A stretch of DNA of 64,000 nucleotides from Trileptium ribeirensis (GCA_030248225.1 JASANE010000203.1:40183-104182), one strand, 5' to 3'. Shown: positions 37,401 to 45,711, numbered from the stretch's first letter. The notes: a model not told the origin generated them from the sequence alone. Numbers and translations are program-made.

Positions 37401-40400
37401 AATTAATTATTAATCAGATAATTTTTTGGAAAATCTTCAAAGTGCTCAGAAATGAAAAAAATTGGCACTTTTTGTAATCAGAGCGTAGTGTAACGTAGTG
37501 TAGGTTGTGTGTAGCAGGAGTGGAAGCTTTTAAATTGTGTGTGTGTAATGGACCATAGCTCGGGAACGACTTAACCGATTTTCAAGATCGTGGGCTCATC
37601 CGAACCGGCATTATCGTTTTACCGTGTACATCCATTAACGTTTTTTTGATTTGACGTCTTCTTCCGGGTTTACTGGACGAAAAGAGGATTTGTTACTTCA
37701 TTTTGGCACCCTTCACGGAAGCAAGGTTATTGTTTTTAGCTTTCGAATTTGTTTCTCTTGATGGTTTAAATTCATAGTAAAATTATAATAGCCAAGGCCT
37801 TTTTTTCGATTAAGGCTCTGGTTTTGGAGTTTGCGTTTGAGGTATCATGGCACCATCGTGGTTCTTCGACCAAAAATTGTGAAAATTTGTTTTGACGTCT
37901 TGGGCGGCTGAAAAGTTTCACTTGGATGTTTTTTTACGTGCATGGAAAACTCATTATCGGTGTTGGTTTTATTCAGTGACCCATGGTTCCATGGGTTTGG
38001 GGGTATAGCGCCCTCATGGTTCGGGGTCAGAGGTCAAATGAGGGTTTTTACCCCATTTTAGTACCGTTCACGGAAGCAAGCTTATTTTTATTTTAGCTTT
38101 CGAATTTGTTTCTCTGTTTGGCTTGATTTCATGGTAAAATTTATAAATGCCGATACCGCTTTTTGTATTTCGATTAAGGCTCCGATTCTGGAGTTGTGGG
38201 TTTTGAGGTATGGTACATTGTGGTTTCCCGGACCAAAGTTCGGAAATTTGTTTTGCCGTCCTGGATGGCTGAAAAGTTTCACCTGGGGGTTTTTGGGCAT
38301 GGAAAACTTATTGCCGGTGTTGGTTTTATTCTGTGAACCATGGTTCGATGGGTACGGGATATGGCACCATTGTGGTTCCTCGACCAAAATTTCTGATTTT
38401 ATTATGACGTCCTGGGAAGCTGATAGCATTCATTTGGGTGTTTTCGGCCATGGAAACTTATTGCCGGTGTTAATTTTGTTCTAACTTGTGCGCTATTGTG
38501 TGATATTCACATATAGCTTATCGATGTGTGCTATAGAGAGCTGATTGGCTATACACGCAATATTCGTATGTGTACCTATGCTTCACTACGCTCTGCAATC
38601 TCGATAGAGTTAATAGTTTATTACGTTTACTAGTTGTGGGTATGTTCGGTGTGCTAGCGTTCTTTCAACTTCTCCGTAGATTAATATGTTAGGTTGGGGT
38701 GCTGATGTGTTGTTGTCACGGTGTGCTTTATTTTTTAGATGTCCGCTTGTCCTCGCTTATGATTCTGCTCACTTTTCTGCCTTAGTGCTCATGAGTAATG
38801 ATGGTAATGCTGACATTATGGGTAACGATAACGAATTTGGAGCTAAGTGTTTTAAAAGTTCAACGTTACCTGGTGCAAGTAAACCACCTAGTATGTCTAC
38901 TACGATACACAGCCACCATATTTCAAGTAAACACCTGCGCCGTGCAGCTGCTGGTTTGCTCCAGATGTTTTCTTACCATCATACACATGACGAAAGTGAC
39001 CGAGCGATATTTTATGTAGATAGCAATGACAATGGTAATGCCGATGAAAAAATATTACCAACATCTGTAAGCGATCGAAGTACATGCCATTCACAAGAGT
39101 CACCCAGTGGTTACAGTGTTATGTCATCCCTCCTTTGTGGATCCGGGAACCGCTCACGGTACGGATGCGGAACAAACAAGCGTTCTCGGTTTGGTAACTG
39201 TAAACAGGACAGCAAGTGTTGTCAAAACAACCCATCCGAGAACGGGAACGGAGGGACCTTACTTACTCACGACAATTCATCGAAGTTACCAAAAACAGGT
39301 TGGAAAAAACGTCTTCGCCGTCACGATCGACAAACTGAGAATAGCAATGTTGTAGCTAAATCAGAATATGATTGCAAAAATGCTGAATGTAATGGATTAT
39401 CGACCGCTAACAGATCTAGCCTAACTTCGCAAGAGCCCATAGCTGTGATCCCAATTACCGATGCTTACCGCCAAAGCTTGCTTCCGCTGCATTTCGACTA
39501 TGATCCAGGTCCAAATTATGAATGGCCGAAGGATGGCAGTGTCCACTGTAACAACCAGGTGAGTGAAGTTTAACGATAACCCAGACATGCACAGTATATC
39601 GGCTAATATATTTTATAACCTATTTTCAAGCTGGATATAATAATTGCTAGTTACTGTTGATTTCGAGAGTATATATATTTAGCAGAAAAGATGTAGTTAA
39701 ATGGTCATGCTTACATAAGTTTCTATAAGATTTTGAGCTAAACAGATTTTGGTTAGTTTTACTATTTTGAGGAAACTTTGATAAGAGGCTCGGTGTGTAA
39801 TCTATTTATTAGGTTACATGACGGAATGGAATTAATACTGTTTATAGATGGTGTGCTAAGGGATGCATTAGACAAGGCATAAATATGAAAATTTGCTTTG
39901 TGATGAATTTCTGGACATAAAGCCAGTTGTATATATTACAGGCTTGGCCATGGTGGGGGATAACGAATGAATCTAAATTAGTATGTTAGTAAATAGCAGC
40001 TAGTATGCAGAGTAGAATAGCGCACAGTTGATTGTGTACGGTACCCGTCCGAAAACTATTCGCTGTTCGCTCGATGTTAGGTAATGTTTGCTCGCTACTA
40101 TCGATCGAAAGGCAACTGTGATTTCTAGCGGATGTTGTACATTTGTTAAACCGTAATGTATCAGTTTTAGATATTATTTGTTTTCCACAAATCGATCCTG
40201 TGGATCAACTAGCTCCATACTCCGACAGTTTGGCTAAACGGGATTGTTTTGAGAAACTTATTTTATCTGTTTTAGGTTGACCGTATAATGACTGGAAGAG
40301 ACTGCATACCTTCTGAGCAGTTATCGCCGTTGTCGGATAGAGATAGATTAGCTCTGTTGGACAAATATCTTACATTGATAAAGGTTCCGTCTACACCATC

Positions 40401-43400
40401 TTTTAAACAATCGGACAGTGTGAATGGACATAATCATAAACCGGATTGTTTTTATTTTCCTACCTACCGCGATTGTAAGCTCCCGCTTTCTAGTCGAAAG
40501 CGACCTCACGGTTCTGTAAGCGGCCACCAGAAATCTCTATCGGATTCGTACGCCACCACAGCAAGTACGTTAGCATCCTCGCCGGCGCCATATCGGATAC
40601 CACATGGTGGAACTGCCGGTGAAGTTATTGTACAATCACAAACAGCAGACAGCTCTGAAGACAATGTAAATGCAGACACAATTTTGAACGATTCTGTCAG
40701 GAAAACGTCTAGTAAGCATTCAGTAGCACGGTTTCTTAATCGACGACTTGGTGGTAACGGTGGTTGTGTCAAAAATACTACTGGAAGAGGTTGTAAGAGT
40801 GCAACAGTATCAGCCGACAGTCACTCATTTTGTGCACCTTCTAACGCAATATCTCTAGCAGCGACCTTTAGGCATTCTTTACGCAAGCGAATTTGTGGTA
40901 ATTTGCAACGCGGTGATGTTAATTATTGCGGTAATGAAGATTCTGTAGAAAAGAAAACGAGTGGATGTAGCGAAAGCACTGCGGTGGAGACTTCTCGTGA
41001 CGGTTGTGACAGGTAAACCTGCGTTTTATTATATGGCGCAAGGAGAAATATTAGCAGGGTTGAAAGCGGATGATCGATCCTTAAGCAAAAATGGGAATCG
41101 GATAAGGTTTTGTCAGGGTAGAAAATCATTTGAGCGTCTCTTGTACGCCATACCATTGGCGTCGACGTAGCACTCTCACCACAAGCAGGCAGTTGTGGGA
41201 CGACCATGAGGTGTTTGGGTTGGGTGTGGAACCTCTCTTTTTAAATCTAAGTTTAATTTTTTACAATGAGAACTAATAGTCGTGAATGATAGTTCAATTA
41301 TTATAAACTAATAGCTTATCTCGTCGCCAGGGTTGTGAATTTTATGTGTCGAATATGTAATTTATGTCTTATGTCTTAATCTTATGGACCCAATAAAAAC
41401 AATTTTGACGCAACTTTGCATCGTAAATATAGACACTTACAAAATAAGACCAATAATACCCATATTGCTCGACTGTTTTCTGACATTGCCATTCTTGTTT
41501 ACGATGGGTCTACCAGGCCCATTCATAGAAACAAGTTTGACCCAAACCTGCAGCGTAAATAACGATATCATTTGCCACTACATAGAGGATGAATCGTTCT
41601 ACAAATTGAGCTCAACGGTTATGGTGATATGGCATTTTCATGTACTTTGGGTCTTGTAGCTACAATTTAAAACGCATTTGTAGCTTAGCATAAAACGTAC
41701 CTAATCCATACAATAAAGTATCATAATATGCAGCTACGTAGAGCTTCCCTTGCTTTACAAAATGAGCCCAATCATTACAAACATGTCGGTTGTCGAGATA
41801 TGGTCTGTCGTTATCGAAATGTGTCGTTTTTCATCTGGCTAGTCCAAACCTCGGAGATTATAACCACGGGGGGGCGGCTCACCGGCCGGGGAATGCCAGA
41901 TTTTGCCCGGGGGGCCCAATTTTTTTGCCGGATTTTGTTGTGTTTTCACGTTTATTTTTCTCAACAGGAGGCTTTGAGCCGGGGGGCAGCCGAAAATGCC
42001 AGGCCCCTCCCATTTTGTACTAGCCAGTTCATATATTTCGGGTTTCACGGGCCCTTTTAAAAACCACTTTGCGCTCTAATCCTGGATATAAGAGTAAACT
42101 AAGCAAAACTTTTTATATAGATTTATACTTATCACATCAAAGACACTCAGAAACGGACCCCGTCGAAATTTCAACTCTGGCCCGCGAGAATTCTTCACTG
42201 CACTCGTTTCAATCACTACTCAGAATTCAAAAATTATTTATTTCGTAGTTACAGATCAATAATTGGAACGGAGCTAGCAGAGTTTCCAATTATACAATTG
42301 CACTAAAAATTCGTTTTACCACGCTTGTTGGTCACATAACTATCCGCCAGATTGATGGACTTTGGCATTTTTATTCGACTCGTAATGGAATGTAGTTGTG
42401 CACCTAACTTTGTAGGCTCTGTGTTAGAAATTATGGCCTTAATTTTTTTGTAGAATCAGTCAGATCTGCACTACGTTTTTAATTACATAATTTTCAAATC
42501 TACTCCAATCCAGGAGAGTGGGAGCGGCCGATATGGAATGAACCCCACTTTTAAACCCCCCGAACAAATTCTTTTTTTGGTCATTACTCGTTACTTATGC
42601 ACGGTACATAAACGTTCGGTAAGTAAGTACAAGGTTAGTAATGGTAAGTACAAGATTGGTTTTGAATAACTTAAGTTCGTTCCATATTATAGGCTCACAA
42701 AGATAGTATTTTGGGGGCATGCCGGAGGCCATTTTGCGGCATCTTGTTGGGCAGCAGGGGTGGTATTTGGGAAGCCATAACATCAGAACGGTTAAACAAT
42801 TACTATAACGACCTCAAATTCGGAATCCTTGGCGTTTTTTTGGTCATAGGATGCAAAAATGAAGATAATCGAAGCCAAAAAGGTCATTAGTCATTTTTTC
42901 TGGGACAAAAGGACAACGTAGCGTGGAATGACCCCACAGAAGTGTAAGCCTATCAGTAATTACAATCTGTAAAGGATTTCACCGATATTCATATCAACAT
43001 AACATGAAATTTTTTAAACAAATATTTATATAACCTTTTTATCACAAAATATTGCTTTTGTTTTAGCGTTAATGTGCCTGGTCCCTGTAGCTGCTTTAGT
43101 GACACAACCAATCACTTGGTGTCAGGTCACCCCGATAACAAAGGTATTAAACCTGTATCTATCCGTGATATAACTGATGTTTCTTGGATTGTTGGTGCAC
43201 GTCTAATCTCAGATCCAACTGACAATGCAACCGGTAGTCGTTATGATCCACCGTCAACAAATATTCAGTTCACTAACGATATGGTGCGTAGTTATCTTCG
43301 TGCCGCACGACTAAGGTTTTGCTCGCAGCAACAGGAGCTGTGTTGTACCACACAGTCCCACAACACCACGTCAAACAATAAGCCGGATAGCATAGCATCT

Positions 43401-45711
43401 TCCGCGGATGGAAAGTGTGGGCAGACTACAACAGTCAGCAACAATAACCCGGGTGACTGTAAACACGCAAGCTTGAGATATAATACTGGGTGTGCAAGCA
43501 GACGTATCAGGACGGGCGTTGGTGCTATATTTCAGAAAACGTGGTTTGGCAATTTTGGGTTGCATGGCATCCAGGTGAGCGATTGTATAAATGGAAAAAG
43601 CAGGATCAAGTTAAGGTTCTCATTATTAAGTGGAGCATGTTGGGTTTATTAAACATTAAAATGATATAATACTTCACTATTTTGTTCTTGTCGCTTTTAT
43701 TCAGAATCGAGTTAAATTGTTGTTTAGCTATAAAAGGCAGGAATATGTAAGCTGTTATGTCACGCTACCATTATTTTATTCGTTTTATGGGTGGATTTGC
43801 AATACACATTTTTGTTTTAAGGAATATCAGAAATAATATTTTATTAAAACTGCGTTTTTCTGATTAATTGTTAAACTTAAGAATGATGGTAAAATGTAGA
43901 AAAAAATTTGAGATCGGTTTTATTACATTAGTCGTTCGGAAATCTTTTCAAAATGTTTATTGCTGCTCAAAAAATTATTTTATTTTTTCAAAAGTCATTA
44001 TTTTGACGTTTTCAACTACTGATTTAACTTGGAGCGAAGGGAAAAACTTATGTTCAACAAAGTGGTCTAATTGAACATATTAGAGTTTTTGTTTTTAATG
44101 TGCCTTTGATTTTTGTGATTTGGCGAAATCGTTGAATTTTACTCCAGTTACCTCATCATTCACGTTGCGATTTGTATTTTGCAGGTAACCAGCAAAAAGT
44201 ATATACCTGGGACTCGACCAGATGCCAGTAATCATAGCGTTCCACAGTACCGCACTTCAGCCACAACTGCGATGCCGCATCGCCGTGAACGCATTAGCCG
44301 TTCAATGTCAGTTTCTTCAGTTATTGTAAAATGTATGAATGGCGCGTGTGGTCGGAACGCCTCTCATACAACAAATTTTCTTTGCGAATCGTGCTTTGCT
44401 CATCAACGTTCGATGATGCAAAGTTTTACAGCAGTCAATCATCATAGTGCAAGCAGCGCCGGTACAACTGTCGGCCGGCTGTCCACCAAGTCTCAGGCCG
44501 AGGGATCCTGGGCGGACTCGGTTAATAATGGTTGCAGTGATGCAGATATCGCCAGAATTGATATTGTGAAATCTCTAGATGCCAATGGTTCAGCTGCTAC
44601 ATGCAAGCGTCCTTTTGACGATCAAAGATCTACTGCTGATCGCCCGCGTAGCGATGCTTTGGTAGGCATAATGACACAGAAATTCCCTGGGACATGCTAC
44701 AACGGTAAAATTTCTAACAGTTTACATGATGTTTCATCTGCGTGTCGCCCAAAAGTTCGCTTGATGACGAATCGGGGTCGACCGCAGCCAAACGATAACA
44801 CCGGTAGGATCCTTTTGAACGATACCGGTACTGCAGAGTCTGTGGTAAAATGTAGTGCTGCATTAGCCACAGCTGAAGCACTTAATGTTTCGGAGACGGG
44901 TGTTGTTTGCAAGCTCAGTGTAAGTGATGCTAATCAAGTACCGCTGTGTTCTTGGAACGACATTGCGTGTAACGTAGTGAAGCGGCCAAACGCTGTATTT
45001 TATGTTCCGGCAGACAGTGCGCATAATCGATCTCCAACTATTCATAATAATACTCATTTCAATCCGGCCAATAATAATAATACGGCTTTAAAGCATAAAA
45101 GTGACTGTACATCTCAGAATCTTGAATGTCTACAGGATGGAACGTCAGGCAGCAGCAGTCTCACTAAAGATCTTGTTAGGACAGCACCGAATGGTGAAAT
45201 AAATTCATTGTTACATGGCCGTGATGAATTTAGGTCTTTTGCCGATGATAACGCTGTTGGAACTGACACTAACGACGAACAGCTGAAGTTACGTAACTTT
45301 GAGCCTGCACAGTTACAGCAGGCGAACTGGACTAAGTCGGCACCTTTATACGGATGTCTAAACGGGAAATATGATAGCGACGAGCTTGCTCCGCCGATAA
45401 CTGCTGTCTTTTATGACGCCGACGAATACGAAAACGACTGTGGTAAAACGGTTTGTGAAAAACTCAAACACTCGTCTATATTTTATCTAAATGATTGTGA
45501 AGATATAGAGAAAATAAGCACTGATGACAACAAAACCTCGGATTTGATTTATGTTGATTGTTCAGCTAAAATAAACGATGTATCAACTTTTAACACCTCA
45601 CCCGTCGAGCAGGAATTAAAACCTGTAATTAATGTATATGACAAACGAGAAAAGCCAGAAGTGCCGGTGAAGCCACGCCATTTAGCTGCAAAGCGGCAAA
45701 ATGAGTCTTAG
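16269..45711 (+). CDS. OTUD7-like: OTUD7/Cezanne-like deubiquitinase, ten coding exons
   Basis: Join 16269-16341, 18653-19210, 31498-31596, 32422-32549, 33550-33884, 36001-36261, 38739-39558, 40276-41012, 43067-43574 and 44185-45711. This gives 5046 nt, one uninterrupted frame of 1681 residues; every donor is GT, every acceptor AG, and all phases agree. Domains: UBA-like segment (1-45), OTU catalytic domain (about 175-750) with TTGDGNC (Asp233, Cys236) and [10 protein letters not shown] (His496), and an A20-type zinc finger (1223-1243). This order is diagnostic of the Cezanne/OTUD7 branch. Vertebrate members cleave ubiquitin chains, preferably Lys11-linked, and act in cell-cycle and NF-kB control; the same role here is inferred. 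Human Cezanne is roughly 840 residues, so this protein is about twice as long. The start was chosen because the N terminus aligns with the family. A Helitron sits in intron 2. Confidence 0.93.
16342..18652. other. OTUD7-like intron 1
   Basis: 2311 bp. It contains a minus-strand fragment of a non-LTR retrotransposon at 16760-16995. The remainder is AT-rich with no other recognisable feature. Acceptor context is AATTCCAG. Confidence 0.85.
16760..16995 (-). pseudogene. Non-LTR retrotransposon fragment: C-terminal tail of reverse transcriptase
   Basis: Minus-strand translation includes [20 protein letters not shown] followed by [14 protein letters not shown]. This is the hallmark C-terminal block of animal Jockey/CR1-type reverse transcriptases (RLDxRxxxFxxRxxxxWNxLP, then V..S..SFK). 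Only about 75 residues remain, without catalytic motifs, consistent with a 5'-truncated insertion. Its antisense orientation within intron 1 makes splicing interference less likely. Confidence 0.75.
18653..19210 (+). CDS. OTUD7-like: OTUD7-like exon 2: UBA-like end and start of OTU domain
   Basis: Opens with [14 protein letters not shown], completing the UBA-like segment. A Cys- and Asp-rich linker follows, with a CCCGC and a CNHSDCED cluster around residues 57-70. It ends with PDLTV...[11 protein letters not shown] (from residue 181), the conserved helix preceding the OTU core in OTUD7 proteins. Donor GTAAGC at 19211, phase 1. The first in-frame ATG visible in the exon alone is not a start; the exon reads through from exon 1. 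Confidence 0.9.
19211..23650. other. OTUD7-like intron 2, part 5' of the Helitron
   Basis: AT-rich sequence without credible exons up to about 22450. A GC-rich block with palindromic GGTAA motifs lies at 22500-23470. A segment at 21428-21510 with TAGTGATG and GGATATCCGG resembles other short repeats in the window. Confidence 0.6.
22500..23470. repeat. Element with GC-rich centre and palindromic TTACC..GGTAA motif array
   Basis: The right half (23101-23470) contains at least eight short motifs of the form ACTCG(T/C)AGGTAAA, TTACCCGCAGGTAA, ACTCAGGTAAAAT or TACCTGCGGGTAA, several of them near-palindromic. Related ACTCGCGTGAGTAAAAT motifs occur at the left edge (about 22540-22600). The interior (22620-23100) is GC-rich, with an 89-codon frame lacking any recognisable domain. 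It resembles a non-autonomous inverted-repeat element built of motif arrays. Confidence 0.45.
23651..24677. repeat. Pair of about 180-bp direct repeats, 847 bp apart
   Basis: 23651-23838 and 24498-24677 share GAATTCGGAGATGGAGAAGC, CACTAGGAGA(G/A)CATAGG, GCGCGTCCGTTTTTTTCTCT and CGGCCGATTTTGACGAA with over 90 percent apparent identity across most of their length. The spacer contains several copies of the theme 'aactccgtaacc ... gccgatttgaatga' (23940, 24110, 24280, 24460), a common degenerate repeat style. The second copy ends just upstream of the Helitron. Confidence 0.75.
24709..24755. other. Strong perfect hairpin upstream of the Helitron
   Basis: GGAGGTTG (24709-24716) and GGTCATGGC (24720-24728) pair with GCCATGACC (24736-24744) and CAACCTCC (24748-24755). 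The two perfect stems of 9 and 8 bp are separated by a symmetric 3-nt internal loop and closed by a 7-nt loop. It lies immediately outside or at the 5' edge of the Helitron. It may be a terminal structure of this or of an adjacent rolling-circle element. Confidence 0.7.
24776..24784 (+). promoter_or_regulatory. Candidate TATA box of the Helitron
   Basis: TATATAAAA, 75 nt upstream of the first ATG of the element (24859) and just inside the tentative 5' end. Position and sequence fit a core promoter; there is no direct support. Confidence 0.35.
24859..24948 (+). pseudogene. Helitron Rep N-terminal peptide, cut off by low-complexity tract
   Basis: Starts [20 protein letters not shown], a basic Arg/Lys-rich N terminus of the kind seen in Helitron proteins. 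It then runs into the poly-G tract at about 24948. Any protein continuing through the tract would be Gly, Phe, Val and Cys runs and is not credible. Confidence 0.5.
24948..25447. repeat. G/T-only low-complexity tract (poly-G, then T/G), about 500 bp
   Basis: A run of mostly G (24948-24994) is followed by about 320 bases of almost exclusively T and G, then T-homopolymer stretches to 25447. It interrupts the Helitron coding region between its basic N terminus and its Cys-containing region. Long open frames on both strands here are composition artefacts. It may be a consensus failure in assembly or an extreme strand-asymmetric expansion. Confidence 0.85.
25449..26569 (+). pseudogene. Helitron Rep, N-terminal part, ends at in-frame TAG
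   Basis: Two frames meet here. In the first, the sequence just after the T tract reads [14 protein letters not shown] (from about 25461), the Cys-pair motif that in Helitrons precedes an 'MDPGPVP' block. In the second, [20 protein letters not shown] and [12 protein letters not shown] follow. They join across the A7 run at 25506-25512, so a one-base indel there has shifted the frame. The second frame runs to [10 protein letters not shown] and stops at TAG (26567-26569), where Helitrons normally read WPEL-like sequence. The next codons continue in the same frame, so one substitution explains the stop. Confidence 0.85.
26570..27949 (+). pseudogene. Helitron Rep: HUH nuclease core
   Basis: Continues the Rep frame after the TAG. 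It contains [12 protein letters not shown] with the HUH metal-binding HVH (26744-26752) and the two-tyrosine motif YVVKY (27272-27286). Both are the catalytic signatures of Helitron Rep, which nicks DNA and forms a 5' phosphotyrosine. A conserved H..C....C segment ([12 protein letters not shown]) lies between them. The frame ends at TGA (27947-27949), where it crosses into the helicase frame. A near duplication of GATGA(C)GAAGAGCT around 27923-27956 may have caused the shift. Confidence 0.9.
27915..29663 (+). pseudogene. Helitron PIF1-type helicase
   Basis: SF1B helicase of the PIF1/RRM3 family, used to unwind the donor strand during rolling-circle transposition. Visible motifs, as residues of this frame: Walker A GCAGTGKS (101-108), Walker B CDE (177-179), motif [12 protein letters not shown] (216-224), LHKQQSATL (451-459) and motif [11 protein letters not shown] (476-484). 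All key residues are intact and the frame is open for 582 codons. The region overlaps the OTU frame by 41 nt at its 3' end, where the reading frame probably changes at the A8 run 29590-29597. Real coding in this frame therefore likely ends near 29590. Confidence 0.92.
29598..30306 (+). pseudogene. Helitron C-terminal OTU cysteine-protease-like domain
   Basis: After a basic linker ([14 protein letters not shown] in this frame) comes an OTU domain with the nucleophile motif [12 protein letters not shown] (Cys codon 29926-29928). The domain ends in [23 protein letters not shown] proteases have a catalytic His in the final 'HFxxV' motif; here the codon at 30280-30282 is CAA (Gln), one transversion from His, so the protease is probably inactive. 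The separate ATG at 29623 permits an independent protein, but family precedent favours a fusion to the helicase broken by a frameshift. Confidence 0.85.
30464..30487 (+). terminator. Helitron 3' end: hairpin plus CTAG
   Basis: CTTGGC, loop GCGGT, GCCAAG (30464-30480), then TTT and CTAG (30484-30487) followed by T. This matches the Helitron rule of a hairpin shortly before a terminal CTRR, inserted 5' of T. Confidence 0.75.
30488..31497. other. OTUD7-like intron 2, part 3' of the Helitron
   Basis: No coding exon is seen. There is an interrupted inverted repeat at 30876-30921 (TAAGCCTATTTTAG and its complement with a 4-nt insertion). A segment at 31100-31180 holds ATCCGGAT and TGCCCATCACTA motifs similar to those near 21430 and 35830. 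A cluster of CTTAG motifs lies at 31290-31385. Acceptor ATTGTAG ends at 31497. Confidence 0.6.
31498..31596 (+). CDS. OTUD7-like: OTUD7-like exon 3: OTU catalytic Cys loop
   Basis: Encodes [18 protein letters not shown] followed by [23 protein letters not shown] is the OTU nucleophile loop: Asp233 shapes the oxyanion region and Cys236 is the nucleophile. LNWW just before it is specific to the A20/OTUD7 subgroup. Donor GTATGC at 31597, phase 1. Confidence 0.95.
31597..32421. other. OTUD7-like intron 3
   Basis: 825 bp, AT-rich, with no feature recognised. Acceptor TTTTATAG. Confidence 0.85.
32422..32549 (+). CDS. OTUD7-like: OTUD7-like exon 4: OTU helix after the Cys loop
   Basis: Encodes [18 protein letters not shown], then a Lys/Arg-rich stretch ending [13 protein letters not shown]. 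This is the most conserved surface of OTUD7 enzymes (LMLRKAL and RRWRWQQ). Donor GTAGGT at 32550, phase 0. Confidence 0.95.
32550..33549. other. OTUD7-like intron 4
   Basis: 1000 bp, AT-rich, no feature recognised. Acceptor TTTTTTCAG. Confidence 0.85.
33550..33884 (+). CDS. OTUD7-like: OTUD7-like exon 5: EEEW helix and variable insert
   Basis: Starts [20 protein letters not shown], matching the family (E)DEWQxEW helix. About 90 Ser/Asn-rich residues follow without family counterpart, a first expansion inside the OTU domain. Donor GTGATA at 33885 is non-consensus after GT but gives phase 2 matching exon 6. Confidence 0.9.
33885..36000. other. OTUD7-like intron 5
   Basis: 2116 bp. Contains a short repeat at 34612-34672 shared with 14605-14652, and a segment at 35825-35905 with GGATATC and CCAACACTA motifs. 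No exon is seen. Acceptor ATTTTAG. Confidence 0.75.
36001..36261 (+). CDS. OTUD7-like: OTUD7-like exon 6: OTU beta strands
   Basis: After a Gly/Asn-rich start it encodes [20 protein letters not shown], then [10 protein letters not shown] and [15 protein letters not shown], the central sheet of the OTUD7 OTU fold, in which the surrounding family is strongly conserved. Donor GTACGC at 36262; the two last bases AA are completed by A in exon 7 to Lys485. Confidence 0.95.
36262..38738. other. OTUD7-like intron 6
   Basis: 2477 bp. Holds degenerate repeats from about 37070, including a 364-bp tandem repeat (37680-38482). Acceptor is a T run followed by AG at 38737-38738. Confidence 0.8.
37680..38482. 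repeat. Tandem repeat, about 364-bp unit, two copies plus a partial third
   Basis: The block GGCTGAAAAGTTTCAC, then CATGGAAAACT(C/T)ATT and GGTGTTGGTTTTATTC, occurs at about 37908-37975 and 38268-38332; a diverged partial copy lies at 38356-38482. The 5' half (CGGAAGCAAG, TTAGCTTTCGAATTTGTTTC) occurs at about 37715 and 38070. Open frames of 110-117 codons across it are shadows of the repeat. Confidence 0.75.
38739..39558 (+). CDS. OTUD7-like: OTUD7-like exon 7: catalytic His and large in-domain insert
   Basis: Begins [16 protein letters not shown] with the catalytic His496. Human family members go on within about a dozen residues to AVIPLT and LLPLHF; here AVIPIT (720-725) and [10 protein letters not shown] follow only after about 200 low-complexity residues rich in Asn, Ser, Asp and basic pairs ([12 protein letters not shown]). 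Catalytic geometry requires the insert to loop out. Donor GTGAGT at 39559, phase 0. Confidence 0.93.
39559..40275. other. OTUD7-like intron 7
   Basis: 717 bp, AT-rich, no feature recognised. Acceptor GTTTTAG. Confidence 0.85.
40276..41012 (+). CDS. OTUD7-like: OTUD7-like exon 8: linker region
   Basis: Encodes [20 protein letters not shown], then [18 protein letters not shown], which aligns in position with the helix after the OTU domain of OTUD7 (VKLHLLHSYMNVKWIP-like). The rest is Ser/Thr/Gly-rich and predicted disordered, with basic patches ([20 protein letters not shown]). Donor GTAAAC at 41013, phase 2. Confidence 0.88.
41013..43066. other. OTUD7-like intron 8
   Basis: 2054 bp. From 41384 to about 41800 there is a strongly diverged tandem repeat with a period near 130 bp. 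From 41860 to 42055 a GC-rich repeat with GGGG(C/G)CCC and CAATTTTTTTGCC motifs resembles 14340-14690. No exon is seen. Acceptor TTTTGTTTTAG. Confidence 0.7.
43067..43574 (+). CDS. OTUD7-like: OTUD7-like exon 9: linker with conserved helix
   Basis: Encodes [13 protein letters not shown], a middle segment [19 protein letters not shown] that resembles the 'EEMIQRYLSDAEERF' helix of vertebrate OTUD7 proteins, and ends with [18 protein letters not shown]. Donor GTGAGC at 43575, phase 0. The apparent open frame beyond 43574 is intron read-through. Confidence 0.88.
43575..44184. other. OTUD7-like intron 9
   Basis: 610 bp, AT-rich, with no feature. Acceptor ATTTTGCAG. Confidence 0.85.
44185..45711 (+). 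CDS. OTUD7-like: OTUD7-like exon 10: A20 zinc finger and long C-terminal tail
   Basis: Begins [13 protein letters not shown]. The A20-type zinc finger is [20 protein letters not shown] followed by C, with C-x4-C-x11-C-x2-C spacing (C1223, C1228, C1240, C1243). This finger binds ubiquitin in the family and is normally the very end of the protein; here about 438 further residues follow. The tail is acidic/Asn-rich, repeats a hydrophobic-FY motif and ends in a proline motif ([13 protein letters not shown]). Stop TAG at 45709-45711. Confidence 0.93.
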   Translation, partial: VTSKKYIPGTRPDASNHSVPQYRTSATTAMPHRRERISRSMSVSSVIVKCMNGACGRNASHTTNFLCESCFAHQRSMMQSFTAVNHHSASSAGTTVGRLSTKSQAEGSWADSVNNGCSDADIARIDIVKSLDANGSAATCKRPFDDQRSTADRPRSDALVGIMTQKFPGTCYNGKISNSLHDVSSACRPKVRLMTNRGRPQPNDNTGRILLNDTGTAESVVKCSAALATAEALNVSETGVVCKLSVSDANQVPLCSWNDIACNVVKRPNAVFYVPADSAHNRSPTIHNNTHFNPANNNNTALKHKSDCTSQNLECLQDGTSGSSSLTKDLVRTAPNGEINSLLHGRDEFRSFADDNAVGTDTNDEQLKLRNFEPAQLQQANWTKSAPLYGCLNGKYDSDELAPPITAVFYDADEYENDCGKTVCEKLKHSSIFYLNDCEDIEKISTDDNKTSDLIYVDCSAKINDVSTFNTSPVEQELKPVINVYDKREKPEVPVKPRHLAAKRQNES

